Position numbers and translations under genes: made by a program. Source: Pilimelia anulata (GTDB lineage: Bacteria > Actinomycetota > Actinomycetes > Mycobacteriales > Micromonosporaceae). Taken from it: a DNA stretch of 64,000 bases. The DNA lies in contig NZ_BMQB01000002.1 of NCBI RefSeq assembly GCF_014647895.1, positions 124,001 to 188,000 on the forward strand. Direction: 5' to 3'. Position 1 is the first letter of the stretch, and each line of letters opens with the position of its first letter. Of the stretch, positions 19,177-27,577 are shown piece after piece. The notes under the pieces were generated by a model. It made no database searches. It saw only the letters and a list, made by a program, of their open reading frames with translations, and was not told the DNA's origin.

Positions 19177-20145
19177 ATGGCCGTTGCGGAGGGGGACCGC
19201 CGCACCAACCCGGCGCCCCGGTCGGCAGTCGTCGTCAATCCGTCGAAGGTCGAGGACCTCGACCACCTGCGACATACCGTCGAGGACGTGCTTTCGCGGG
19301 CAGGGTGGCCGCCCCCGCGATGGTTCGAGACGAGCGCAGCCGATCCCGGCCTCGGGCAGGCCCGTGATGCTGTCGAGTCGGGTGCGGAGGTGGTCTTCGT
19401 GTGTGGCGGTGACGGGACGGTGATGTCGGCGGTGTCCGCGTTGGTGGGAACCGAGGTTTCCATGGCGGTGCTGCCGGCCGGGACCGGTAACCTGCTCGCC
19501 GCGAACCTGGGTTTGGCGACTGATCTGGGCGCCGGCCTTGCCGTGGCGCTGGAGGGCGGCTTGCGGCGCCTCGACGTCGGCAGGGTCGAGGGCCGGCATT
19601 TCGTGGTGATGGCGGGAATGGGTTTCGACGCGCACATGCTCGATGCCACGTCGGACACTGCCAAGGCGCGCATCGGCTGGCCTGCCTACGTCCTCGGTGC
19701 CGTCAAGCATCTCCAGGATCGCCCGATACGGGTCACTGTCCGTGTCGACGGTGCAGCGCCGGTGCGTCGGCGCGCTCGTTCGGTACTCGTCGCCAACGTG
19801 GGCCGGCTCCAGGGCGGAGTACCGCTGTTCAGCGAAGCGCAGCCCGACGACGGCGTGCTGGACATCGCGATTCTGACGCCCAACACGTTGCGAAAGTGGA
19901 TCGCGCTGGGTTGGGGGCTCGTACGGCGCAGAAAGGGGGTCCCGTCGATCGAATTCTTCCGCGGCGCGCGGGTCGAAGTCACCAGTGACCGGCCCCAGCC
20001 GCGTCAACTCGACGGCGATCTCGTCGAGGCCAGTGACCGGCTGGTCGTCGAGGTGGTCCCGCAGGCCTTATTGCTGTGCGTGCCCCGGCCCGCCGAATCC
20101 CCGGACCTCGCTGCCCGCGCCGATGCCGCGGCGAAACCGGCGTAG
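19177..20145 (+). CDS. Diacylglycerol/lipid kinase family protein
   Basis: 322 residues with the DAGK catalytic domain: AVVVNPSK near the N-terminus, the nucleotide-binding CGGDGTVMSAV (GGDGT at 77-81), LPAGTGNLLAANL, and in the C-terminal domain MAGMGFDAHM, VANVGRLQGGVPLF and DDGVLDI. Members phosphorylate diacylglycerol or related lipids using ATP. Its neighbours give no pathway. Codon bias and base composition are softer than in the housekeeping block (more T and A at third positions), in line with the accessory character of this strip. The ATG has no strong ribosome site. Confidence 0.85.
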   Translation: MAVAEGDRRTNPAPRSAVVVNPSKVEDLDHLRHTVEDVLSRAGWPPPRWFETSAADPGLGQARDAVESGAEVVFVCGGDGTVMSAVSALVGTEVSMAVLPAGTGNLLAANLGLATDLGAGLAVALEGGLRRLDVGRVEGRHFVVMAGMGFDAHMLDATSDTAKARIGWPAYVLGAVKHLQDRPIRVTVRVDGAAPVRRRARSVLVANVGRLQGGVPLFSEAQPDDGVLDIAILTPNTLRKWIALGWGLVRRRKGVPSIEFFRGARVEVTSDRPQPRQLDGDLVEASDRLVVEVVPQALLLCVPRPAESPDLAARADAAAKPA

Positions 20146-20428
20146 GCACCCGTCAGGGCCACTGGTCGTGGTTGCGCCGCCGACGACCGGGCGTGGGATC
20201 GGTCGTGTCGGCTTCCGCGTCGGGGGGCGAGGTGCGGCGCGTCAACGGGCCGGACGAGTTGCCTACCGGCTGGTCGAGGTTGGAGCGGCCGCGGATCCGC
20301 CCCCGGCCGCGATCGGCGTCCGGCGCGGCGCGTCTCCCTCGGGTGGGTGAGTCGCGGGCGGCGGTTCACGTGAGGGCGTCCCGGGTATGCGCCCGGCATC
20401 TCGCTGACCGCGAATGTCGGAGGCTCTC

Positions 20429-20755
20429 ATGATCGATCCCCACGTCCGGCTCGACGCGGCGACGCTCGGGCCCGTCGGACGCAAGTTGGTCCATCCCTTG
20501 GAGGAGCAGCTCACCTCGGCCATGCAGCGAGCGGCCGAGAACGTTGACGACGAGTATCACGGGGAAGGTGTGCCGGAGGTCGCCGAGGAGCTGCTGGCGG
20601 AGACCCGCAGTGGTCTGCACCCGGATATTGCCGCGGCGTTCGAGCCCGACGCCGGGAGGTCGCCGTACAGATCGTCCGCCACCACTGCGGGCCCGCGGGC
20701 CGGGGGACCGGCGAACTGTCCGGGTGATCGGTGGGTCCCGGCGTGCGGACCGTGA
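20429..20755 (+). CDS. Small hypothetical protein
   Basis: A 108-residue product starting MIDPHVRLDAATLGPVGRKL, with GGAGG five bases before the ATG. The first ~75 residues are polar, helical and acidic (VPEVAEELLAETRSGLHPDI), and the last ~30 are low-complexity and may be spurious. No transmembrane segment. The gap of ~280 bp before it contains no convincing gene. I do not recognise the family. Confidence 0.5.
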   Translation: MIDPHVRLDAATLGPVGRKLVHPLEEQLTSAMQRAAENVDDEYHGEGVPEVAEELLAETRSGLHPDIAAAFEPDAGRSPYRSSATTAGPRAGGPANCPGDRWVPACGP

Positions 20756-21276
20756 GGGTCCACACAGCTCATGGGTCTCGCGCCCGTGCCGAACACCGTG
20801 CGCGGCCCTGCCCGCCGAAATCTATGTTCGAGGTACTAGACATGCGGACGTCCCTCGGCTAGAGTTTCGGGAGTTGGAAGGCAAGCTAGTCTAAGATGCA
20901 GACGTAGCAGCGCGGCCGTCGGCCGTGATGGACCATCGGATCGAAGTGGCACCGGCTCGACCTGCATTTCGCCACCTGACGCGGATCGTTGCGTCGAGGC
21001 GGGTGGTCGAGCTCGTGTGCGGGAGTTGTTGGTAGAGGAAGGGGTCGGTCCGTTCACCACTGATCGCCCGCTCGTCGGTCGCCTTCGCGGCGGAGCGGAC
21101 ACCGTTGTCATCTGAAAGAAAGGTGGTCTCGGTCACGCTTACGCGATCTCCGCAGGTGCTCTCACATAGGGCCCCAGGGCGGATACACAAGCCGAATTTT
21201 TCTCGGTAGTTGGTGTTCTGTCCAGTTCCCCCGGGCCCCGGCGCTACCGCGCCGGGGCCCTCAACATGGAGGCTGA
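20756..21276. other. Intergenic region with a 28-nt hairpin next to the MerR ribosome site
   Basis: No convincing coding frame is seen. It is less G+C-rich than the flanks and contains AT tracts (GAATTTTTCTCGG near 21194). A perfect 12-bp stem, GGGCCCCGGCGC / GCGCCGGGGCCC with a TACC loop, spans 21233-21260 and ends seven bases before the GGAGG of the MerR gene. It could be a terminator/attenuator or an RNA element controlling that start. Confidence 0.6.
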
Positions 21277-21579
21277 ATGAGACCCAACCCCGACGACATG
21301 TTCGGCGACGAGGACTACCCCGCATACACCATGGGCCAAGCCGCAGAGATTGTTGGCGCTACTCCCGATTTCCTGCGCAGTCTCGACCAACTTAAGCTGA
21401 TCAATCCGCACCGCTCCGACGGCGGCCATCGACGCTACTCCAGGTATCAGCTCCGCCTGGCGGCTCGAGCCAGGGAAATGGTAGATCAGGGCACCGCGCT
21501 CGAATCCGCCTGCCGCATCATCATTCTCGAGGACCAGCTCGCCGAGGCTCAGCGTCTGAACGACACCCGGAAACCTTGA
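21277..21579 (+). CDS. MerR-family DNA-binding protein, short form
   Basis: 100 residues consisting almost only of a MerR winged-helix domain: YTMGQAAEIVGATPDFLRSLDQ (helix-turn-helix) and GGHRRYSRYQLRLAARAREM (wing and following helix), then a short helix ending ILEDQLAEAQRLND. The usual C-terminal effector domain is absent, as in a group of short actinobacterial MerR proteins. It probably works as a dimer through the last helix. GGAGG lies four bases before ATG, and a strong hairpin lies directly upstream. It adjoins transposase remnants and a tRNA gene, so it may belong to an integrated element. Confidence 0.85.
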   Translation: MRPNPDDMFGDEDYPAYTMGQAAEIVGATPDFLRSLDQLKLINPHRSDGGHRRYSRYQLRLAARAREMVDQGTALESACRIIILEDQLAEAQRLNDTRKP

Positions 21580-21674
21580 CCCCGCTGTTCCGCCTTGCCG
21601 CCGCCGTCGTTACCGAGACCGGCGGCGTCCTGAGCCTCGCACCGATCGCGGGGCGCCGTCCCCGGCAACCGCCG

Positions 21675-21985
21675 GGCAGGCCGAAGAACGACTCCATGGC
21701 CGCGTTGTCCCCGGCCGTGCCGACGCGGCCCATCGACCCGACCATGCCGTGGCGTGCAGGGCAGCGACGAACTTTCTGGAGCGAAATTGACCCGCGGTCG
21801 GTGTGCAGAACGCAGCCGGCCGGGCGACCACGTCGGGCGGCGGCGTTGTCCAGGGCAGCCACGGCCAGGCGGGACTTCTGGCGGGCGATCTGCAATACCC
21901 GGCACGTCACCGCCACGGCGATCCCGTCAGCGGCCAGCTTGCTCACGAGCGGGTGGAATCTTTCGACTCACTGCGGGTCACGCCC
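21675..21985 (-). pseudogene. IS3-family transposase remnant
   Basis: Fragments of an IS3 orfB protein appear in order but broken: RFHPLVSKLAADGIAVAVTC with CRVLQIARQ (N-terminal part), then directly SRLAVAALDNAAARRG, CVLHTDRGS (part of the DDE core), QFRSRKFVAALH in a neighbouring frame, and HGMVGSMGRVGTAGDNAAME with SFFGLP back in the first frame. A complete orfB has about 120 residues between IARQ and SRLA, so there is an internal deletion plus at least two frameshifts, and the C-terminal end is lost. It cannot be functional. No terminal inverted repeats were identified. Confidence 0.8.
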
Positions 21986-22538
21986 GGATCGGCCACGTCA
22001 GACGCGTTCGACAAGGCCGCGACGGTCGAGTTTCTTTCCGCCTTGCTGTGGCTCACGGCGGCGGGCCGCTGGCCTTGGACTGCCCTCGGTGGGAGCGGAC
22101 TCTGAGCAGGACGCGTTGAATGGCGTCCGGCGATTGACGGCTCAGCCGGCATTTTCCCTGGTCAGGAAAGTGCGGAACCCGGCAGGGGCTGGGCTGCTCC
22201 AACCTGTCTGCCGTTGCTGGCCGGTGCCCCCACGCCGGGCGACGTACGAGTCGTCCATACCTGCGGCCGCCCGCCTTGTGACCGCGGCACGAAACCTGAG
22301 GCAACTCGTTGCCGGCGTTGACCTGCGCGAGATGTCCGTGAGGAGTCGCGACCGTATTGCGCAGGTTCTGGTTGAGATGTGTAGGGTGCCCTGCGCGACT
22401 CGAACCTGCGACAACTCAAGGCCTTGCTGAGCTGGACAAACATCCGAGTGGTCACCCGTCAGCTGGCATTCAGCCGGGGGTAGTGGTCGTCGTCCAGTGA
22501 TGATCATGGCTCTGAGCTGCGGAAATACTGTTCGTAGG
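21986..22538. other. Degenerate accessory region between IS remnant and tRNA-Arg
   Basis: No intact gene is supported. Two short, mutually similar coding-like stretches on the plus strand (AARNLRQLVAGVDLRE near 22290 and RDSNLRQLKALLSW near 22395) may be decayed transposase or integrase pieces. Positions 22386-22410 carry GTGCCC...TCGAACCTGCG, which resembles the 3' end of the adjacent tRNA gene. Confidence 0.5.
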
Positions 22539-22613
22539 TGGTGCCCCCGGCAGGATTCGAACCTGCGCCCCCGCCTCCGGAGGGCGGTGCTCTATCCCCT
22601 GAGCTACGGGGGC
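22539..22613 (-). tRNA. tRNA-Arg (anticodon CCG)
   Basis: The reverse strand folds as a cloverleaf: acceptor GCCCCCG/CGGGGGC, D arm GCTC...GAGC, anticodon arm CCGCC-CTCCGGA-GGCGG with anticodon CCG (reads CGG Arg codons), and T arm CAGG-TTCGAAT-CCTG. The discriminator A and an encoded CCA (22539-22541) complete the 3' end. A -10 candidate (AGCCTA read as TAGGCT on the minus strand, 22628-22633) lies upstream. Mobile-element debris lies immediately downstream of its 3' end, a common integration site. Confidence 0.97.
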
Positions 22614-22766
22614 TCAGCGACCGGGTCAGCCTAGCAAAGCGCCCCCGATCCCCTCGAACCGGCATCCCCCACCCCCTCCCACCAGCGGCGGAAGCCGGGC
22701 ACGACGAAGGCCGAAGCGGGGCCGGACAGTCACCCAACGACCGCCCGACCCCGCCGATTCCCCGGT

Positions 22767-22979
22767 TCAGTCCGCGTCCGCCCGGGACCCGACCCCCAGC
22801 ACCGCCCGCCCCGCGGCGACCAGCCCGAGCACCCCGAAGACCCCGAGCGCCCCCACCACCAGCCACCCCGCCGAGGGCAGCCGGACCTCGGCCTCGTACC
22901 GCAGTACCCACCACGCCGCCCCCGCCAGGAACAGCAGCGCGAAGCAGAGCGACAGGATGTCCGTCCGGTGCGTCCTCAT
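22767..22979 (-). CDS. Small two-helix membrane protein
   Basis: 70 residues with two hydrophobic segments (ILSLCFALLFLAGAAWWVL and LVVGALGVFGVLGLVAAGRA), so a small integral membrane protein. Its ATG overlaps the TGA of the PspC-domain gene (ATGA), so the two are coupled and it probably acts in the same envelope-stress unit. No family name can be given. Confidence 0.8.
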   Translation of the reverse strand: MRTHRTDILSLCFALLFLAGAAWWVLRYEAEVRLPSAGWLVVGALGVFGVLGLVAAGRAVLGVGSRADAD

Positions 22980-24700
22980 CGGGTGACCTCCACGTTCCCG
23001 GCGCGAGCCGTCAGGTTCAGTTCGAGGGTGCCGCCGGCCGTACCGCCGGTGCCCTGGTCGGTGCGGGTGGCGGTGGTGTCCCAGCCGGTGCGCTGGTCGA
23101 AGCCGAACACCGACACCCGGCCGGCCTGCACCCGGCTGGACGTGGTCACGTTCACCGTCGGCGGGACCACGATGCGCAGGTGGGCCACCTCCGCCGTCGC
23201 GTTCACAGCGGTGGTCGTGCCGGCGAAGTTCACCCGGCTCAGGTCCAGCGTGCCCTCGCCGAAGCGGCGTTCGTACGCCGGTTGTACCTCCGCGACCGTG
23301 CGCGGCGCCCAGACGATCGCGGCCGTGCCCACCTCGCGGTCCCAGTGGTGCGCCGCGGACGCCCCGCCCAGCGCGATCAGCAGGACCAGGCCGAGCGGGA
23401 TCAACGCCCGCGCCCGCCCGATCCAGGCGCCGGCGAGCAGGCCGAGGCCGGTCACGCCGAGGGCGGTGGCGACGTACGTGCCGCCCTCGATCGCCCGGAC
23501 GTCCGCCAGGTCCAGCACCCCCAGCGCCCCCAGGGCGAGCAGCGCCACCGAGATGGTGATCAGGCCGAGCGGCGAGCGCTCGCGGGGGCGCTTCGCCGGT
23601 CGGGGGGCCGGCGGGGGCGCGGGGGGTGCGGGCGGGCCGCCCCACGGTCCGTGCGGGGCGAAGGGCGCGGTGTACGCCGGGGTGGCGGGCGGGGCCGGCG
23701 CGGGCGCCGGCGGGCGCGGCGGGGTCGCCGGGCTGCCGGCCGGGACCGGGCCGAAGAACGACGTGCCGGGCTCCGGCCCCAGGCCGATGCGGCTGAGTAC
23801 CGTCGGGCCGGTGCCGGTGGCGCGGTTGGCCAGCAGGGCGATCGCGATGAGGACCGCCGCCGCGAGGACCAGCGCGCCGCCGTTACCGATCGTGACGCCG
23901 AAGGCGATCACCGTACCGACGGCCACCGCCACCGTCACCCCGTTCGGGGTGCTGGAGCGGCCGCGGCCGAGCAGGGCGTCTACCGGCGAGCCGGTGTCGC
24001 CCTCGGCGGGGGAGATGAGCCAGAGGATCAGGTACAGCAGGATGCCCACGCCGAACAGGCCCAGCACGGACAGCACGATCCGCCACAGGATCGGGTCGGT
24101 GCCGGTGACCCGGCCGAGGCCGGCGCAGACGCCGGTGAGGTAGCGGCCCCGGACCGGCCGCACCAGCCCGTGCCGGAACAGCGGCCCCGGCCCACCGGTA
24201 CCCGCCGACGGACCACCACCCGGTCCGCCCGCCGCGCCGGCACCCGCCCACGCCTCACCACCCGAACCGGCATCCGCCGCCGGCCCGCTTCCCGTGCCGG
24301 TACCCGCCGCCGGTCCCCGGCCCGGCCCGCTTCCGTCGTCCGCGCTCGTCGACGGCCCGAAGCCGGTCGCGCCGCCGGCACCGGGCGGCGGGGCGCCGAG
24401 CCCGTCCGCCGGGTCGGCAGCCGCACCCGCGCCGGAGCCGACCGGAGCGTCGGCGCTCGTCGCCCGACCCGCTCCGGCGCCGGCATCGGCGACGGGGTCG
24501 GCCGCTCCCGGACCGCCCGAGTGCGCTCCCGGTACCGGGTCGGCGTCCGGGCGGTCGGTGGTGCGGGGGAGCTGCGCCGTCGGGTCGTCGGACCCGGGCG
24601 CGTCGGTGTCGGGCCGGTACCAGTGGTCCGCCGCGGCGGGCCCGGGCGGCGGGGGATCGGTGGGAGGCGGACCGGTCCGGTCCGTGCGGTCATCGCTCAT
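22976..24700 (-). CDS. PspC-domain membrane protein with long disordered N-terminus
   Basis: 574 residues. The first ~180 are low-complexity Gly/Ala/Pro/Asp, probably disordered and cytoplasmic. A PspC domain follows (RYLTGVCAGLGRVTGTDPIL with helix LSVLGLFGVGILLYLILWL), then more membrane helices (GALVLAAAVLIAIALLA, LITISVALLALGALGVL, ALGVTGLGLLAGAWIG, LIPLGLVLLIALGG) with a proline-rich linker, and a C-terminal beta-rich domain (RVSVFGFDQRTGWD) resembling bacterial adhesin-like/DUF domains seen beside such proteins. ATG at 24700 is upstream of all domains but lacks a strong ribosome site. It diverges from a PspC-type sensor kinase, a common actinomycete arrangement for envelope-stress sensing. 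Confidence 0.82.
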   Translation of the reverse strand: MSDDRTDRTGPPPTDPPPPGPAAADHWYRPDTDAPGSDDPTAQLPRTTDRPDADPVPGAHSGGPGAADPVADAGAGAGRATSADAPVGSGAGAAADPADGLGAPPPGAGGATGFGPSTSADDGSGPGRGPAAGTGTGSGPAADAGSGGEAWAGAGAAGGPGGGPSAGTGGPGPLFRHGLVRPVRGRYLTGVCAGLGRVTGTDPILWRIVLSVLGLFGVGILLYLILWLISPAEGDTGSPVDALLGRGRSSTPNGVTVAVAVGTVIAFGVTIGNGGALVLAAAVLIAIALLANRATGTGPTVLSRIGLGPEPGTSFFGPVPAGSPATPPRPPAPAPAPPATPAYTAPFAPHGPWGGPPAPPAPPPAPRPAKRPRERSPLGLITISVALLALGALGVLDLADVRAIEGGTYVATALGVTGLGLLAGAWIGRARALIPLGLVLLIALGGASAAHHWDREVGTAAIVWAPRTVAEVQPAYERRFGEGTLDLSRVNFAGTTTAVNATAEVAHLRIVVPPTVNVTTSSRVQAGRVSVFGFDQRTGWDTTATRTDQGTGGTAGGTLELNLTARAGNVEVTR

Positions 24701-24981
24701 GCCATCGATCCTCGCCGCCCCGCCGCCCGGCCGGATCCGGTACCGACCCCGAGGCGACCCCGAGATTTCCCGGCCCCGGACTCGGGGTCGTCCCCGAGGG
24801 CGCCCCCGCCCGCACGTGCGACGATCGGGAGCGAACCGCGGCCACCTCGGCCCGGCCGGCGAGCGGCCGACCGGGCACGACGAACAGCACAGCAGCGCGG
24901 ACAACAGCAGCGAGAACGACGCCAGATAGAAGACGACGGCACCGGCGAGGGGAGGCGGTCATCGACACGGTCGGCATCGAC

Positions 24982-26217
24982 GTGCCGCGGCTGGCGCGCT
25001 CCCGCGACGGGTACCTCGTCGTCGGCGTCGCCGCGGGCATCGCCGCGCACCTCGGCGTCCCCCGGGTGGCCGTCCGTGCGGCGTTCGTCGTGCTGGTCGC
25101 GTTCAGCGGGCTCGGCCTCATCCTGTACGCCGCGTTCTGGGCCATGCTGCCCGAGCGGGCCGCCGACGGGACGGTCGGCGAGGCGCGGTCGCTGGCCCGG
25201 CTGGTGCCGTTCCTGGTGATCGGCGCGGCGATCGTCGGCGCGCAGCTCGTGGGGGAGGTGCCGCAGCTCAACCTCATCGCCGCGATCCTCGTCGCCGTGA
25301 TCGTCGGCGGGGCGGGGATGATCTGGCACCAGACCGACCGGGAGCAGCGGCGGCAGTGGCGGGCGGCCGTGCCCGGCGCGCCGTGGCTCGGCGTGGTGGT
25401 GCAGGAGTCGGACCGGCGGCTGGTCGCGCTGCGCTTCGTCGGCGGGGCCGTGCTGGTGGCCGCGGGGCTGATCGGCGTGGTCGCCGTGTACGCGCCGGTC
25501 GGGCGGTTCGACGTGCTGACCGTGCTCGGCGGGATCCTGTTCGCGCTGGTCGGCGTGGCCGGGGTGGCGCTGGTCGCCGCGCCGACGCTGTGGCGGCTGT
25601 TCGACCGGCTGCGGGCCGAGCAGGCCGGGCGGATCCGGGAGCAGGAGCGGGCCGAGTTCGCCGCGATGGTGCACGACCGGGTGCTGCACACGCTCGCGCT
25701 GATCCTGCGCAACGCCGACGACCCCGGTACGGTCCGGCGGCTGGCCCGCGGGCAGGAGCGGGCGCTGCGCAACTGGCTCTACCGGCCCGCCGGGTCGCCG
25801 GCCGAGCGGTTCGGCGCGGCGCTGGAGGCGCTCGCGGCCGAGGTGGAGGACACGTACGGCATCGGCGTCGAGGCCGTGGTGGTCGGCGACGCCGCGGTGG
25901 ACGACGCGGTGGCCGCGCTGGTCGCGGCGACCCGGGAGGCGCTGGTGAACGCCGCCCGGCACGCGGGCGTGCCGACGGTGTCGCTGTACGCGGAGGTGGA
26001 GCCGGACGAGCTGAGCGTGTTCGTCCGGGACCGCGGCCGCGGCTTCGACCCGGGTGGGGTACCGGACGACCGGCACGGGGTACAGGGGTCGATCATCGGG
26101 CGGATGCGCCGGCACGGCGGTGGCGCCGAGGTGCGCAGCGCGCCGGGCGACGGGACCGAGGTGCGGCTGCGGCTGCCGCACACCGCGCCGGCCGCGGCCG
26201 GGGACGAGGGGGAGTGA
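24982..26217 (+). CDS. PspC-domain sensor histidine kinase
   Basis: 411 residues from GTG. An N-terminal PspC domain (LARSRDGYLVVGVAAGIAAHL) and four further hydrophobic segments lead to the dimerisation helix AEFAAMVHDRVLHTLALILR with the phospho-acceptor His in the HDR motif. A HATPase follows with REALVNAARHAGV (N box), VRDRGRGFDP (G1) and IGRMRRHGGGAEVRSAPGDG (G2). It autophosphorylates and passes phosphate to the response regulator that overlaps its end (TGATG). The GTG has no ribosome site; GGAGG at 24951-24955 instead precedes an in-frame ATC at 24961, a possible unusual start giving seven more residues. Confidence 0.88.
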   Translation: MPRLARSRDGYLVVGVAAGIAAHLGVPRVAVRAAFVVLVAFSGLGLILYAAFWAMLPERAADGTVGEARSLARLVPFLVIGAAIVGAQLVGEVPQLNLIAAILVAVIVGGAGMIWHQTDREQRRQWRAAVPGAPWLGVVVQESDRRLVALRFVGGAVLVAAGLIGVVAVYAPVGRFDVLTVLGGILFALVGVAGVALVAAPTLWRLFDRLRAEQAGRIREQERAEFAAMVHDRVLHTLALILRNADDPGTVRRLARGQERALRNWLYRPAGSPAERFGAALEALAAEVEDTYGIGVEAVVVGDAAVDDAVAALVAATREALVNAARHAGVPTVSLYAEVEPDELSVFVRDRGRGFDPGGVPDDRHGVQGSIIGRMRRHGGGAEVRSAPGDGTEVRLRLPHTAPAAAGDEGE

Positions 26218-26852
26218 TGCTGCGGGTGTACCTGGTCGACGACCACGCCATGTTCCGCGCCGGTGTGGTGGCCGAGCTGGCCGGGCGGGTCGAGGTGGTG
26301 GGGCAGGCGGGCACGGTCGCCGAGGCCGTCGCCGGCATTCCGCGGGCCGCGCCGGACGTGGTGCTGCTGGACGTCCACCTGCCCGACGGCGGCGGCGCGG
26401 CGGTGCTCGCCGCGCTGCACGCGGCGCTGCCGGACGTCCGGTTCCTGGCGCTGTCGGTGTCCGACGCCGCCGAGGACGTGATCGGGGTGATCCGCGCCGG
26501 CGCCCGCGGGTACGTCACCAAGTCGATCTCCGGCGACGACCTGGTGGACGCGGTCCGCCGGGTCGCCGAGGGGGACGCGGTGTTCAGCCCGCGGCTGGCC
26601 GGGTTCGTGCTGGACGCGTTCGCCGGGCGGGTCGACCCCGCCGCGGCCGACCCGGAGCTGGACCGGCTGACCAACCGCGAGCGCGAGGTGCTGCGGCTGC
26701 TGGCCCGCGGGTACGCGTACAAGGAGATCGCCAAGGAGCTGTTCATCTCGGTCAAGACGGTCGAGACGCACGTGTCCAGCGTGCTGCGCAAGCTCCAGAT
26801 GTCGAACCGGCACGAGCTGTCCCGCTGGGCCGCCGACCGCCGCCTGGTGTGA
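26217..26852 (+). CDS. NarL/FixJ-type response regulator
   Basis: 211 residues: receiver domain with acidic pocket Asp8-Asp9, phospho-acceptor Asp52 in VVLLDVHLP, and the conserved Lys in GYVTKSI; then a LuxR-type helix-turn-helix (LTNREREVLRLLARGYAYKE, VKTVETHVSSVLRKL). ATG overlaps the kinase stop by one base, so they form a coupled two-component pair. The targets are unknown; the divergent PspC operon is the obvious candidate. The next gene is convergent, 9 bp away. Confidence 0.93.
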   Translation: MLRVYLVDDHAMFRAGVVAELAGRVEVVGQAGTVAEAVAGIPRAAPDVVLLDVHLPDGGGAAVLAALHAALPDVRFLALSVSDAAEDVIGVIRAGARGYVTKSISGDDLVDAVRRVAEGDAVFSPRLAGFVLDAFAGRVDPAAADPELDRLTNREREVLRLLARGYAYKEIAKELFISVKTVETHVSSVLRKLQMSNRHELSRWAADRRLV

Positions 26853-26861
26853 GCCGGGGCG

Positions 26862-27572
26862 CTAGTGCGCCGGCAGCGGGGTGCCGCCGAGGCGGGTGAG
26901 CAGCCGGGTGAGGTTCTTCACCTCGGCGTCCTGCACGCCGCGCATCGTGCCGGCCGCCCGGGCGACCTCGGCGTCGTCGGTGCGCTCGAGTACCCCGTCC
27001 AGCATGTGCACGCCGCCGAGGTGGTGCCGGATCATGAGCTGGAGGAACAGCACGTCCAGCTCCCGGCCGGTGGCCGCGCGCAGCCGGGTCAGGTCGGCGT
27101 CGCTGGCCATGCCGGGCATCTGCCCGTCCGCGGTGAGGTGCCGTTCGGCGGGCGGCATCCAGGACATCGGCGGGTCCGTCGAGGTCGGCGACACGCCCCA
27201 CTCGCGCAGCCACGCCTGCATCATCCCGGTCTCGGTGAGCTGCGCCATCGCCATGTCCACCGCGAACGACCGCACCTCGTCGTCGCCGGTCTCGCGGAAC
27301 GCGATCAGGGACATCTCGATGGCCTGCGCGTGGTGGTTGTCCATGTCCCGGGCGAAGCCGGCCTCGGCCGAGTGCTCGCCGGGGGTGCGCAGCGTGGTCG
27401 CCAGCCAGAGCCCGCCGGCACCCAGCAGGACGCCCAGGACCAGCAGCAGCGCCAGCGCCGGCGTGCTGCGCAGCCACCCGCCGCGCGGCGCGGCGCCGGC
27501 GGCGGCGGGGTCCGGCTCGGCGGCGGTCGGCTCCGCGACCGCCGTGTCGGTGCCGCCGTCGGCGTCCGTCAT
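26862..27572 (-). CDS. DUF305 (ferritin-like) membrane-anchored protein
   Basis: 236 residues. An acidic N-terminus, one membrane helix (PALALLLVLGVLLGAGGLWLA), then a His/Met-rich four-helix domain: ARDMDNHHAQAIEMSL, MAMAQLTETGMMQAWL, LFLQLMIRHHLGGVHML and DAEVKNLTRLL. The paired HH and Met residues could bind copper or another metal; DUF305 proteins are often found near copper genes, but none is seen here. It follows the DUF3105 gene with a 5-bp gap in the same direction, so the two are probably co-transcribed. Confidence 0.87.
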   Translation of the reverse strand: MTDADGGTDTAVAEPTAAEPDPAAAGAAPRGGWLRSTPALALLLVLGVLLGAGGLWLATTLRTPGEHSAEAGFARDMDNHHAQAIEMSLIAFRETGDDEVRSFAVDMAMAQLTETGMMQAWLREWGVSPTSTDPPMSWMPPAERHLTADGQMPGMASDADLTRLRAATGRELDVLFLQLMIRHHLGGVHMLDGVLERTDDAEVARAAGTMRGVQDAEVKNLTRLLTRLGGTPLPAH

Positions 27573-27577
27573 CGCGA

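Noticed and set aside
19015..20007. Upstream extension of the minus-strand hypothetical gene antisense to the lipid kinase
   Set aside because: The lipid-kinase frame on the plus strand has complete family motifs, so the antisense extension is a shadow.
21266..21280. A four-codon ORF (ATG GAG GCT GAA TGA) overlapping the MerR start
   Set aside because: It has no ribosome site of its own and its codons are simply the GGAGG ribosome site of the MerR gene.
21576..22430. A 284-codon plus-strand frame across the IS remnant
   Set aside because: It runs antisense to recognisable transposase fragments and its composition is not gene-like, apart from two short LRQL-containing stretches noted as possible decayed pieces.
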